A stretch of 64,000 nt of DNA from positions 7,425,501 through 7,489,500 of the forward strand of contig NC_084888.1 in the NCBI RefSeq assembly GCF_958979055.1, written 5' to 3'. This document shows positions 24,837 through 35,145 of this stretch, in pieces (position 1 is the stretch's first letter; each line of letters opens with the position of its first letter). The stretch is from Alnus glutinosa. Taxonomy: Eukaryota > Streptophyta > Magnoliopsida > Fagales > Betulaceae. Under the pieces are notes generated by a model. The model searched no databases, had not been told where the DNA came from, and saw nothing but the letters and a program-made list of their open reading frames with translations. The translations under genes and the position numbers were made by a program.

Positions 24837-25291
24837 TTAAAAGGCTAAAACCAATATTACTACTAACAACGCAACCCTTAACATATTCCCATTATTTTGA
24901 CTGGACCGTAACTCCCGCAGAAGTTGGTCACAATGTTCACGGCACTTTCGTTCAATAAGTTCTTCAACTCTAACGTTATCAGCATGCATTCTGTCCTCCA
25001 TTTGTTGCAGGTATTCCATTAACCTCTTTTCGCAACTAGTAATATCCTTATCAGCCCACTCGAAGAAATCACAATCACCGAGTTTCTAGATGATATGAAA
25101 AAGGCGAAAGGGTCATAGGCTACTAACAACAAAATATAAGCACTCATCGTTAAAAGGGGAATTATCTTGTAGTTAATACAGCCGTACCACTTTCTACCGG
25201 GATTGGTCTCGGTCCTAGAGTTCCTTAGACGTGCAGGAATTCCACAGCGACATAACGGGGGACCACTTGACAGATCACTTGTTGTAGACAT
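24837..25291 (-). CDS. GRF-type zinc-finger protein with C-terminal membrane anchor, carried by the Harbinger element
   Basis: Exon 1 (25291 to about 25166) reads CRCGIPARLRNSRTETNPGR followed by KWYGCINYK. Exon 2 (25085-24837) reads GDCDFFEWADKDITSCEKRL, then a coiled-coil-like stretch (YLQQMEDRMHADNVRVEEL) and ends in the hydrophobic MLRVALLVVILVLAF. The CxC...YGC...CDFFEWAD layout is the GRF zinc finger seen in many small plant proteins of the At4g04775-like type, which are often transposon-associated. The 5' splice site is odd: the exon is followed by ATAATT rather than GTAATT, so the intron may use another donor or the gene may be broken. It runs opposite to the transposase. Function unknown; nucleic-acid binding is plausible for GRF fingers. 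Confidence 0.65.
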
Positions 25292-26239
25292 TTACACGTG
25301 TCTACATTGAGAAGCAAATAACGTGACAATATTATAACATTATTCATAATTATGTTCAACATAAGCAAATGCTGAATTAAATTTATTTCAACAGAAATAT
25401 GACTAATATGAGAAACTGAGAAACTGATCATGATGCCTAATATGAGAAACTGAACATGCTGAAAAATATACATAATAATTGTGTACTAAAGCAATAACCA
25501 ACTTTCCACAAAAATCAATGGAATTTTCAAGATAAAAAAGGAGGACCAAATTGTGTACTAAAGCAATAACCAATATTTCTCTGTGAACACCAAGCTCAAG
25601 AATGTTTCCCCAGTACAACCTATCTCAAACTTCAATCTTTCAAGAACACAAAGTCTACTTGTCTCTCCATGTTCAACATCTTGGCCTCACATTTCATTTC
25701 TTTCCTTCCAAGTGTTCCTTCAATTCATATTCACAATCAAAACTCCCAGTTTTCTTTCAAGACTTTTCCACTCTATCTCATCTGAAACACACCATTTTTT
25801 TTTTTTCTCATAACGTTCATTATGGAGGTGAGGTAATTGCCATTATACCCAGCCTAAAAAAACAAAAAATGAAAAATGAAAAAAATATTGCTAATAAATA
25901 ACATATAAATTATGTTACAGGATCCTAACTTATAACAATCAAAGTCATAAAAGCCTCTCTTAGATTAGAATCAGTCTGACATTTTTCATACAATTGGTAA
26001 AACAACGAACATGTAAGCAACAATCTCTGTTCCATTCACAACATCAAAAGTCAAACAATTCATGTCAGTCAACCAACGTCCCAAACTCACAAAAAACATT
26101 AGATAATCACACCGACGCGCACATACACGAATCCAAGAAAACCTTTTCATATCCTTTCCTTTAAACTGTATGATGGCGGTTTGGAAAATACCAGAGAAGA
26201 AGAGGGGTGATGAGTTATGTGATGCAATAGTGGTGGCGA
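25292..26239. other. Internal Harbinger sequence without a recognisable gene
   Basis: AT-rich DNA between the GRF gene and the captured fragment. I see no exon, only short frames. Confidence 0.4.
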
Positions 26240-26500
26240 TCAGACGGCCTTGACGGGAGCGGAGGAAGCTGAAGAAGCAACGGGGGCCGTTGGATCGGCG
26301 AGGCTTCCTTGAAAATCGGAGGTGGGGAGGGGCGCGAATGTTGGAGGAAATGTCGTCGTCGGGGTCGTAGTTGGGGTTGAGAGAGTGGTCGATGGCGTTG
26401 CGCCCCTGCTCCAGGCAGGGCTTGCAGGCGATCTCGATGGCGATCCAGCTCAGCACCACCCCCGCTATTGCAATCACTGCGCTCGTAATCGCCAAGGAAT
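26240..26500 (-). pseudogene. Captured fragment of a small plant membrane-protein gene
   Basis: Immediately inside the right TIR the minus strand reads SAVIAIAGVVLSWIAIEI, then ACKPCLEQGRNAIDH and NPNYDPDDD: a hydrophobic helix followed by a Cys-containing acidic segment. After NIRAP the natural continuation LPTSDFQGSLADP to SSAPVKAV and a stop at 26240 lies in a different frame, so a small indel has broken it. The left end of the element has no counterpart. I recall this kind of short, conserved plant protein but cannot name it. GC content and codon use are higher than in the surrounding element, supporting capture from the host. Confidence 0.6.
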
Positions 26501-26526
26501 GAAGAGGGGTTGATGGCGTGATGGGT

Positions 26527-26798
26527 TGATGGCCTGCACAGAGAGAAGAACGAAAGGGAAAAGGTGAGAAGAGGGGATGGGCGTAGAGTTGAAAGGCGCA
26601 CGTTAGTTGTGCTGATTGGAAATGGTTTCTGCTGAAGCTGAATTTTCTGGGCGGGAGGACCAAAGCTTCAACGGGAGGAAAATTCAAAGAAGAGCAGCTG
26701 GTTTGTCTGAGAGTGGCAGATGTTTGTCTCCAACGGTCACTGTTGGTGATGGGAAAAAGGCAATGGGTGAAAAAGGCAATTGGTTACCAAACACGTCC
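26527..26798 (-). repeat. Right TIR of the Harbinger element
   Basis: Near-identical inverted copy of 18905-19176, differing at about three positions. Confidence 0.9.
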
Positions 26799-27155
26799 AT
26801 AGTGTGATGGCTTGCTTCACCATGAAGCTCTTTGCGTCTGTTACCTGCGCAGACCTGCGTGACCAGGATTCCAGGAACTCACGGTAGTGGTATGTGCATA
26901 GCCATAGCCAATTGCATCAAAGTTGAAGAATGAATATAGAATACAACACAAAACGTACCGTTTAACTTAAAAGTTTACAAAACACTAAAAATGACGTGAA
27001 CACATGTAGAAAACTAGGCCCATGCAGAACGTGCAGCCTATGTATGTTCCATTTCTCTCCACAAACCACGTCATGCACCTTTTGTCCACTTCGAAGAGGC
27101 TGTTTGAATACTTCATGTCCTTGAGCCAAAAGCTGGCCGTGGCCAGCATCCTCGG

Positions 27156-27660
27156 CTAGAGCTCCACTCCCGCCTCACCGCTTATAGTTGTTTCCTTGTC
27201 ACGAAGCCACAAACCCCTTAACACAAACTCCACCACAAACACCAAAGTGAAGCAAGCCATCATCAGAAACCCCCACAAAACCTTCACCCACTGCCACCAA
27301 CCCCTATGGTTCCCTCCCTCATTGTTCCTCCGGCTCCCAAGAGACCCTATCCTGGGTAGCGCGTCCGCATCATCCTTCATCCTGTAGCACGCCAAGAGCA
27401 TCAACATCAGCGAGACCCCATCTCCCAACGCGTGGTGTGGTGAGCCCGAAAGATCGCGCACTTGTGGGCCAGCAAGAGGTGGATCTCCCACAACGGCTTG
27501 TTGTAGCTGAGCCCTGAGATGGTTGACAAGTTGGCCAAGCACTGGTTCACCGCGGACTCGTTGTCGTTCTGAACTTCTAGGTCAACACGGGACGGCCAAA
27601 AACGATGAAATGGTTGTTCAAGAAATCTATAAAGGGGTGGTCTTGAAGCTCTCACATCTC
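27156..27660 (-). pseudogene. WSD1-type wax ester synthase/diacylglycerol acyltransferase fragment
   Basis: Minus-strand frames read LSYNKPLWEIHLLLAHKCAI and, after a frameshift near 27440, HHALGDGVSLMLMLLACYR, GSLGSRR and VVEFVLRGLWLRDKETTISG. The HHxxxDG acyl-transfer motif and the spacing to the LWLRD segment are those of plant WSD1 acyltransferases, which make wax esters from acyl-CoA and fatty alcohol. Only the N-terminal third is present, so the copy is dead. It lies in the right arm of the MULE-like element, head to head with the extensin fragment. Confidence 0.75.
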
Positions 27661-27935
27661 AAGTTCCATGATTTGAGATTCAATGAGTTCAAAGGGACTG
27701 TACCAAAAGAGCTATTCGACAAGCCATTGGACGCCATCTTCATCAACCACAACCGGTTAAAGTTCGATCTTTTCAACAACTTCGGCAACTCCTTGATGTC
27801 CGTCATCTTGCTAGCCAACAACAAGTTCCACGGTTGCCTCTATTCCAGCCCCGACAACATGTCCAACCTCAACGAGATTATCATGATGAACAATGGGTTC
27901 AGATCCAACAAGATTATCATGGCGAGCCACTAGTA
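27600..27935 (+). pseudogene. Leucine-rich repeat extensin (LRX-like) fragment
   Basis: The plus strand reads DLRFNEFKGTVPKELFDKPL, then DAIFINHNRLKF, VILLANNKFHG and MSNLNEIIMMNNGF, matching consecutive leucine-rich repeats of plant LRX/PEX cell-wall proteins. The signal peptide, cysteine caps and Ser-Pro repeat tail are absent. It is a captured internal piece in the MULE-like element. Confidence 0.75.
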
Positions 27936-28078
27936 TAACTTCTTTGTGTATCTAGTATCGGTGCAAATTGGAAAGAGACCCTCACGACGCACGTGATATT
28001 GCTGGACGTCCACGTTGCCAATTCTGGAGAGCAACGTGCATGGTGCTTCCACGTCTCACTTCCATCTTACACGTGTCA

Positions 28079-28975
28079 TCATCTTCCTCGTATACTGTTT
28101 TCCATGATCGCCAACAATGCATGAAAAACCCAACATTGTTGATCTTGCTGGCACTGCCGTGTTGGTCGTGAAAGCAAATTAGGACCATCCATTCTCCACT
28201 GCTCGTCCAATTCCTTATCCGATAAACCTTTGCTCCTTGATTCTTCTAGAAGTTCTTCGAGTTCCATAAACTGCTTTGTGAGTGTCGTCTCGAGTCCGAG
28301 AAACGGGTATTCATCAGTCGTGATGGAAGCCTCCAACAGTTTTAAGCGGAAGGTCATGATCGGTTCGATCGGTTATGTTCTTGAAGACGTTCCTCGTTTG
28401 TCTGATTATATTCCTAATCTCCCTGTACGTCGTCGTTTCCTGGAATACATAATTCATTGTTGATTAGCGATGGATGATCAGCCCAACTGAACAAAGGTTT
28501 CCCCAAAACCCCATGAGGAAAAATATGTTGATTCCTTCTTCTTTTTCCTTTTGAATAGTCATGTTGATGATGAACACTCGCAGCTTGGTGGACTTTGTTC
28601 ATCTTCTACGCATTCATCACTGCAAGATTCGGGAAAATTTGCAACGACATATCCTCCAACTTCACGTTCGCCATTGTTCATCTTCTACGTTGGTTTCATC
28701 TTGAATATTATGAACTGAACATTGGCCGGCAGATAATCTCCATCCATTTCATTGATGAAGACCACCTTGAGCCCGGGTAGAAAAACCTGCCAGAGCTGCG
28801 AAAAGTATGGACCTGGTTCGATGTACTCCTTGAGCCAGCTCCTTCTGACTGGCTTGGCTTGATTGGGTCGTGGACTCCGCCGGCGAAGAAGCCAAGGTAG
28901 GGACGTGAGGGAGTGACGAATTTGTCTAAACTCACCGTTTTGAACAGGGACAATTTTGGAAAGTTTGGCTTCAAG
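28079..28975 (-). pseudogene. Mosaic of host fragments including an exostosin-type (GT47) piece
   Basis: At 28975-28860 the minus strand reads SLDKFVTPSRPYLGFFAGGV followed by HDPIKP, close to the SRPxLxFFAGGxHGPIRP block of plant GT47 exostosin-like glycosyltransferases. Further pieces are host-like but I do not recognise them: KVVFINEMDGDYLPANVQF near 28700, and TKQFMELEELLEESRSKGL near 28270. Frames are broken throughout. This is the subterminal part of the MULE-like element. Confidence 0.5.
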
Positions 28976-29109
28976 AGGTCACGTGTGGTCCAACGTGGAA
29001 CAAGTGGATAACATCAGGGGGGTCATCTACCAAAAATTAAACATTGGGCGTCAGATTGCCATGAGTGGATACATCAGGGAGTAAAGTGTAATTTCCCCCC
29101 ATTTTTTTT

Positions 29110-30148
29110 ACTAAGAGTGACACATGTCATCATTTTATTGGTACTGCACATAGACATTAAAGGAATCTGTCAAGTGTTTTGATTGCAGGGACTAAATTGT
29201 TATTTTCGCCTATCCTCATGACCTTTGAATTTTTTGTATACCGCAGTGAGTGATTTGTATTTTGGCCAATTATAGTGACTGATTTTGCATTTATCCAGGG
29301 AAAATATATATATATATACACACACACACACTTATTTTTTTTTCCTTTTTGTTTGAAAAATAGTTTTTTTTAGTAATTTTTAATTTTTGCTTTTTAGAGG
29401 ATAAGTGTGTTTTCGATTAAAAAAAAAAAATAGCATTTTTTGAACACGGTGGTAGTTTGATGAGTCAACTTAACACATTTGAAAATTTAAAAAGCTCTTC
29501 TAAAATCGGTTGTTCAAAAAGCTTTTTTATATTTAATCTTTTTAATTACATAGTTTGGAGTTTTGAGAAATGGTTTATTGAGTTTAAAAATAATAAATCA
29601 CTCTATGGTTGGGGATTTTAGGTTTTGACAAAACGTCCCAAAAAGTTCATCAAGTTTCAAAAATAATAAATTATTGAAGTAAGCAAAAAAATAACAAATT
29701 AGTATATGCCGTTAAAAAATTGATAGAATTCATTAATATGTCATATCAACTATCAATATGAATCAGGCTGGCTAAAGAAGTAGCCAAACCATCTCATGGG
29801 CATTTGTTTTTTTTTTATTTTTTGTCATTTGAGGGCAGACTAGTCGAACCACTCCAAACGGCTATTGGCCAGTTAACCCCATATATATGCTTATAGGGGG
29901 TGGTCGAACAACTCCAAAACCGTTAGGGTGGTTCGCCCCTTCCCATATTTAACATATTAATGAACTTTATTAATTTTTTTCTTTCGGTAAAGGCTAATTT
30001 TAATCTTTTATCTTATCACAAAAACGTTTCAAAACACAATGAACTATTTCTCAAAACTCAAAGTCATACGACCTAAAAATGCATTTATCTTTTAATTTAT
30101 TTATATTTTAGTCAAAGGCAAAATTGTAGACATATGGTATATAATCAG
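29110..30148. repeat. Decayed foldback repeats
   Basis: GAGTGACACATGTCATC at 29113 belongs to the same CACGTGTCGCCA-related family as 2779-3523 and 17650. A (TA)/(CA) microsatellite lies at 29306-29332. Near 29770-29940 there is an imperfect inverted pair around GAACCACTCCAAACGGC and GAACAACTCCAAAACCG. No coding sequence. Confidence 0.45.
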
Positions 30149-30156
30149 GTAAAACC

Positions 30157-31012
30157 TAGGCTTGGCAATTCGGGTTCATGGGTCGAGTTCGTGTCAACCC
30201 GGCCGGCCCGATTACACAATCGGGTCAGACACGAACCCGATCTGATTATTAATTGGTTTGATGTTTTAAACCCGAACACGACCCGGGTAACCCGTTATGA
30301 AGAAGAAGAACCGAACTACCGAAGAAGGCAAGAGCCAAGAAGCTTCGTCCGAGACTCCTGAATCGCGACAATCGTCCGAAGAAGAAGAAGGATGAAGGAT
30401 CGTCTTCGACTCTTCGTCGTCGTCTTTGTCTGAACCCCAATTCGTACCCACCGCAGAACGGAAGAACCCCAAATTCCCAATTCGCATTGCAGTTACACTG
30501 TCATAGGAGAAAACCAAACAGGCAAACAACACAATCCAACGAGAAAAGCAACCCAATCCGGCAATCCCTGTGGTTTCCAAACCCAGATCGCACAGGAAAT
30601 CGTGTTCACAGCCAACAAGCAATCAAGCACCAAATCTAGGGCTCCCAAGTCGCTGAAACTCAGACGGCGTGAACGGTGAACAAGTCGTTGGGGGCGATGC
30701 CGTTTTGGAGGGTTGCGTGGTGGAGCTAGGCTTCGACTTCAAAAGCTGAACTTCGACAGTCTCACGGTCGTGGACTTGTGTCTGCGTGAAGTTTTTGGTA
30801 ATACACAAACACAAAGAAATATAACCACAAAAGACCCGGCTAGGCTTGGGGCTCCACCGTTTCCTGATTATTTTTTTTTTATTATCTAACCGTGTTATAA
30901 TCGTGTCTTATAAACGGGTCATAATCGGGTTGATCCGAACCCGATTACCCAAAACCTAAACCTTGTATTTTCGTGTCGGATTCGCGAGTCGTGTCAAAAA
31001 TTGCCAATCCTA
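30157..31012. mobile_element. Non-autonomous hAT-type element with unusual interior
   Basis: Begins TAGGCTTGGCAATT and ends AATTGCCAATCCTA. Flanking 8-mers are GTAAAACC and GTAAAAGC, one mismatch apart. Subterminal GGGTCGAGTTCGTGTC and GAACCCGAT words recur inverted at the other end. The middle (30300-30800) is less AT-rich and holds a minus-strand frame with a hydrophobic stretch (WIVLFACLVFSYDSVTAM) and an acidic segment. It is not an hAT transposase and may be captured host DNA; I do not recognise it. Confidence 0.8.
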
Positions 31013-31020
31013 GTAAAAGC

Positions 31021-31792
31021 GTAAAAACGTCAATAGCATGATGTATTTTCAATTTAATTAAATAGTTTCGTATAAATAGGCAAAAAAAAAAAAAAAAAAG
31101 AAAGAAAAAAAGAAAAAGAAAAAGAAAAAGAAAAAGAAAGTTTCGTATAAAAGGTAGGATTCCGATTTCCTCCTTCACCAGCCTCAGTAGGGCTTCCTAA
31201 AAGTTGGGTTGAAATTTCTCAGTCGTGTCTGACGTGATCTAGCCCGCACAAGCTGTTGTCGAAGCACAAACGTTTGTACGCGTCACTTGTGCGAGTACAC
31301 GTCCCACGCCGACAACGTGGTACGGGAAAGGTTGGTCTTCGTATGATTTTATTTAGTTCGATGTGTTTTTTGCTCCTATGATTTTACTATTGGCAAAAAG
31401 AATGAGGAATTGCTTTTAGTACGTACCACCGATAATCAGTTTTCTTATTTTCAACTTTGTGATTTTTTCTTTTAATCCGGTTAACTGTCAATTGATATGA
31501 AAATGAACTGTTTGCCTATTTCCATATTGGTGAGTTTTTCTTTCCAGTTATCAATGGGTATTATTATTGTTATTATTATATATTTGTTGAATTAAAGGTA
31601 TGTTCATCTCTATATACCAATTTGCTTACGAGATAATAGGTTTCCATTCCTTTCTAGTGCGCCAATCAGTCTGAATCACTAAACGGGTTCTAACACTCTC
31701 TTTCTTCGGAACAGGAATAACCTTGTCTTAGCTTGTTTTGCTATTGAGTCAAAGAGTTGGGGAAAGCGAAGAAAGGTCGTAAATTTGCAGTC
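31021..31792 (+). other. FCF1 upstream and 5' leader region
   Basis: Contains an (A)n/(GAAAAA)n run at 31081-31138. The codons upstream of the first usable ATG, from 31757, read LGKAKKGRKFAV. A 5' exon may lie near 31200-31330, which is richer in GC and ends with a possible GGTTGG donor; this is a guess. Confidence 0.4.
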
Positions 31793-34700
31793 ATGAAAAA
31801 GCTCGTCACCCAAAAAGCCATTAAAAAGTAAGTAAAAAAAAATTATTTCATCTGCAACTATTTCTTTATGAGTTTATGATTTGCCGTAGTTTCTAGTAAT
31901 TCTTGTTTCATGTACTGGATTCAGTTACAAACAACAGGTTCTGGACCCAAAGAAGAAAGACAGTAACGAAACAAAGCTCCCAAGAAATGTGTAAGCCTTA
32001 TTGTATTATTTGTGAATGTGATTTGTCCTATTTATTATTTTATTACATTTTTTTATTTTGTGTGATTTAGGCCGAAGGTTTCGTCGGCGCTTTTCTTCAA
32101 TTACAACACCTCGTTGGGACCGCCATATCGGGTTCTAATAGATACCAACTTCATCAATTTCTCAATACAGAATAAAGTGAGTGATTTGTAGTGTTCTTGT
32201 TTTGATTTTGTTAGATTTGATTATAAATGGGTTCGGTTGAAAAATGCAAAGTTTGACAAAATCTTACTGTTAGATTATAAAATTCTTAGAATGATATCAA
32301 GTACTTTTCAATCTTAGAGCTCATTCTCTGCCTACTTAGACTCAGTAATTTTTGTGTTTTAATCTGAACTTATGCAATTTCGTCCATTGTTATGTAGTTG
32401 GACCTGGAGAAGGGAATGATGGACTGCTTATACGCAAAATGTAAGTTTGGAATCACTGGTTTATTAAAATTTGTATGAATCATGCACTGCTACTTGTTAG
32501 TCATTCCTTTGGTTTTGGTCATTGATTTAGGAATGTTTCTGTGTTGATTATTATCCTAAGTTCAACATAGTTGTGAATGCGGGTTGGGTTTTTAACAGGC
32601 GTCGAGTTCCATGTCTTATTGGCAAACGGTTGGTGCTGTGTTAGTTTCTTCTAATAATATCTCTCAAAATATTACTCATGATCGTTTGGATGTCTATATG
32701 AATTCTTAGGTAATGGAATGAGAATCATTTTTTATTTAATCTGTTTTTACTGATTCCATTTACCTTTTGGATTGAAGGCACTCCTTGCATCACTGATTGT
32801 GTGATGGCAGAGCTTGAGAAGCTAGGTCAGAAATATCGAGTAGCTTTGAGGTATCCTCCCGTGTTGTACTTACTCTGCAAAATTTCCCAATAAATTTTGT
32901 GATTGTTGCTCACACTCCTCTCTCTTCTATATTAGTTTGAAGAGGTTTGAGATTGTTGGATGCATGTGTTAGTGTGGTTTGCAGGAATCAGATCAGTTGT
33001 GATCTTATCTTATCATCATTATAGTAATGATTTTCTTCTTTTGTTTGGATGATGAAATTTATTCAATCAAAAGGAAAGAGTGCAAATTAACTTAGTTTTT
33101 AATCCTATTGTCTTTGCAATCAAATTTTTCAACATTGCCTTTTTCTGCTGCCATTGTCATGCATCATATGTGCCAACTAGTGCAATACTGTTATTCTTCT
33201 ATTAGCATTTTGGATATCCTTGTACATGCTCATGATCAATGATGTTTCAGCTAATGAAAATTACCCCCTCCCCCTCTCTAACAGGATTGCTAAGGATCCT
33301 CGCTTTGAAAGACTAATTTGTACTCACAAAGGGACCTATGCTGATGACTGTATTGTTGATAGAGTTACTGAGGTATGTCTGGATTAATTTGATGCGAAGG
33401 TTCTTGTGTGTGTTACCCATATTTAGTAGTATTAGTTCAAATTTTCCCATTTTTCCCAAAAGCTTAATCAGTTCCTCAGAATTTTTTAAATCCTCCAAAT
33501 ATATGTGACCCATATGATAAGATGCATTGTTGTACTATCCTTTTTGACAGTGATCCTGTATGTTTATCCATTATCTTTAATAGTGAAACTTGATGTCTTT
33601 ATTTGTCTTTCTATTGGGTTGTATACGATTCAGAAGTAGCATACAAGATCAAAACTTCTTTAACGATAATTTTCTTGTAAACTAAAGAACCTTCACTGCG
33701 AATGTTTGTAATGTCTATCCAAAAGAAATAACAAAAAAAGAAAAGTGAATTATCATAGCCTTTACTGATGCAATAGTGTGAACAGAACATTTTATTGTAA
33801 CTATCATTAACTGCTTCTTGGAAGGGTTTATTAGACATTAGAGACTTTCGCAACTCAAACCGCCGATATACTTTCCGGCTCACGACAACTCAAATGAGCG
33901 GGGCTCTCTATTTGCTTGCAATGCCGGCCGTTCGCCTATAGTTATAAGTAGAAGTAGAGGGTGCCCGTTGCTTTGCTCCACACTTCAGAAAAAGTAAAAA
34001 AAAGTATGGATTAAGTAAGAAGTACATAAGTAGCGAGAAAGAAAAACTTGGTTATGGGAACCGAAGGTTAGGCCGACTACTTACTTTAGTATAGCTGCAC
34101 CTAAAGAAGTTTATTCCTACCACCCTTCCTCTTTCTGTCAATGTTGCCAATTCCCAGATTACTAATAATGTACCTCATGCATACATTGTAATTTGAAACG
34201 CAAGTTGCTCCACTATTTTTCGAAGCACAGTACATCCAAAGAAAATTACAGTAAAGATGTTGAATAAATGTAATAAAAGGTCAGTCCCCAATGTTCTTAC
34301 TTAAATGTACACTGAACATGTGATTCCAAACCCCAAGACGAAGGGGCTTTGATCAAGTATGGACGTACATCTGGTGCACAAAACATCAACAACTTGCATC
34401 TCATGTAATCTGGCATCTCAAAGTTTATCTATTTCACGATATGAATGTGCACTTCAGTGTTGTTGCTGGTATCATTAGTTATTTTTGTAAATTATATTGA
34501 AGTATGAACCAAGTTGTTTTGCTCTTTCAAGGTGAATGCAATTGTAAATTACCAGTACGCTATTTGCACTTAGTACTATTTCTTTCTTGTAACATAGACA
34601 ATCTATTTTTTTGGAAACAGCATAAATGCTACATTGTTGCTACTTGTGATCGAGATTTGAAGCGTAGGATCCGGAAGGTATGATCAATTAATAATTGCAC

Positions 34701-35145
34701 TTTATTACAAGGAAATGGATTTTGATTTATAGGGTTGCTTGTTCACTGGCAGACCCCTGGTGTACCAATTATGTACATTACCAAGCACAAGTACTCAATT
34801 GAGCGGTTGCCTGAAGCAACAATTGGCGGAGGTAGGCTACCATTAACCTACAGTTGTAAATTGCTTTATGAGTTGGAGATTACAGTTTTGATATTTTGAC
34901 TCACATATTTAATGATTGATCTTTTCTCAAAGTTAAAACTACGGAAGTATATTGATATTTTGACTTACCATTAACCTACGAAGTATATGATATTTTGACT
35001 CACATATTCATTTTTTTTTGGCTGGGTTTGAGGTCTGGATTTTGCAATTTGTAAAGAATTCTTGGTGTTATTTTTCTCCCATTTTTTCCTGTTGAAAATT
35101 TTCTGAAACAGTTGTGTGGTGTCTGGTGCAGCTCCGAGATACTGA
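31793..35145 (+). CDS. FCF1: FCF1/UTP24 PIN-domain endonuclease for 18S rRNA processing
   Basis: Nine exons: 31793-31827, 31925-31990, 32071-32176, 32398-32440, 32778-32850, 33285-33372, 34621-34677, 34753-34831 and 35132-35145. All junctions are GT-AG and the frame is intact for 186 residues ending EATIGGAPRY. The PIN domain is clear: [46 protein letters not shown] and [14 protein letters not shown] keep the acidic metal-binding residues. In yeast this nucleolar SSU-processome enzyme cleaves at sites A1 and A2. Family members are about 198 residues and begin MG(K/R)AKK; here those 12 codons are present upstream, but the expected ATG is TTG (31757). Translation may start at Met13, or an upstream exon may supply ATG. 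Intron 6 (1.2 kb) carries a mitochondrial-looking insert. Confidence 0.93.
33870..34100. other. Possible organelle-derived insert in FCF1 intron 6
   Basis: A GC-richer island (GAGCGGGGCTCTCTATTTGC, GCCGGCCGTTCGCCTATAG, GAACCGAAGGTTAGGCCGAC) stands out from the AT-rich intron. Its composition and wording resemble plant mitochondrial spacer DNA, so a NUMT is plausible. I cannot confirm it without a search. Confidence 0.3.

Larger units (their letters stand above)
18905..26798 (+). mobile_element. Complete PIF/Harbinger DNA transposon
   Basis: The terminal inverted repeats are 18905-19176 and 26527-26798, 272 bp each. I count about three mismatches, so insertion or last homogenisation was recent. 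The outermost bases are GGACGTGTTTGG. The trinucleotide ATA flanks both sides (18902-18904 and 26799-26801), a 3-bp duplication as expected for this superfamily, although TTA/TAA is more usual. Inside, on the plus strand, are the two genes Harbinger elements need, a Myb/SANT-like protein and a DDE transposase. On the minus strand are a GRF zinc-finger gene and a captured host fragment. It lies within the MULE-like element and splits it into 0.5-kb and 2.3-kb arms. Confidence 0.88.
18424..29100. mobile_element. Pack-MULE-like element with captured gene pieces, interrupted by a Harbinger element
   Basis: The left end (AAATTACACTTTACCCCC, then GGCAATCTGACG, TTTAATTTTTTGTAGATGAC, CTGATGTTGTCCACTTGTTCC) is repeated in inverted orientation at 28980-29100 over about 120 bp. 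The 9-mer ATTTTTTTT flanks both ends (18415-18423 and 29101-29109), a Mutator-length duplication, though a low-complexity one. Removing the Harbinger insertion leaves about 2.8 kb. The right arm holds pieces of unrelated host genes: WSD1-type acyltransferase, leucine-rich extensin and exostosin. No MULE transposase is present. Inverted ends plus several host fragments fit the Pack-MULE definition. The alternative, independent insertions by chance, is less likely because the ends match. Confidence 0.7.

Noticed and set aside
31793..35145. FCF1 as a processed or non-functional copy
   Set aside because: It retains eight introns with normal splice sites and an intact frame, so it is a genuine gene despite the start-codon question.
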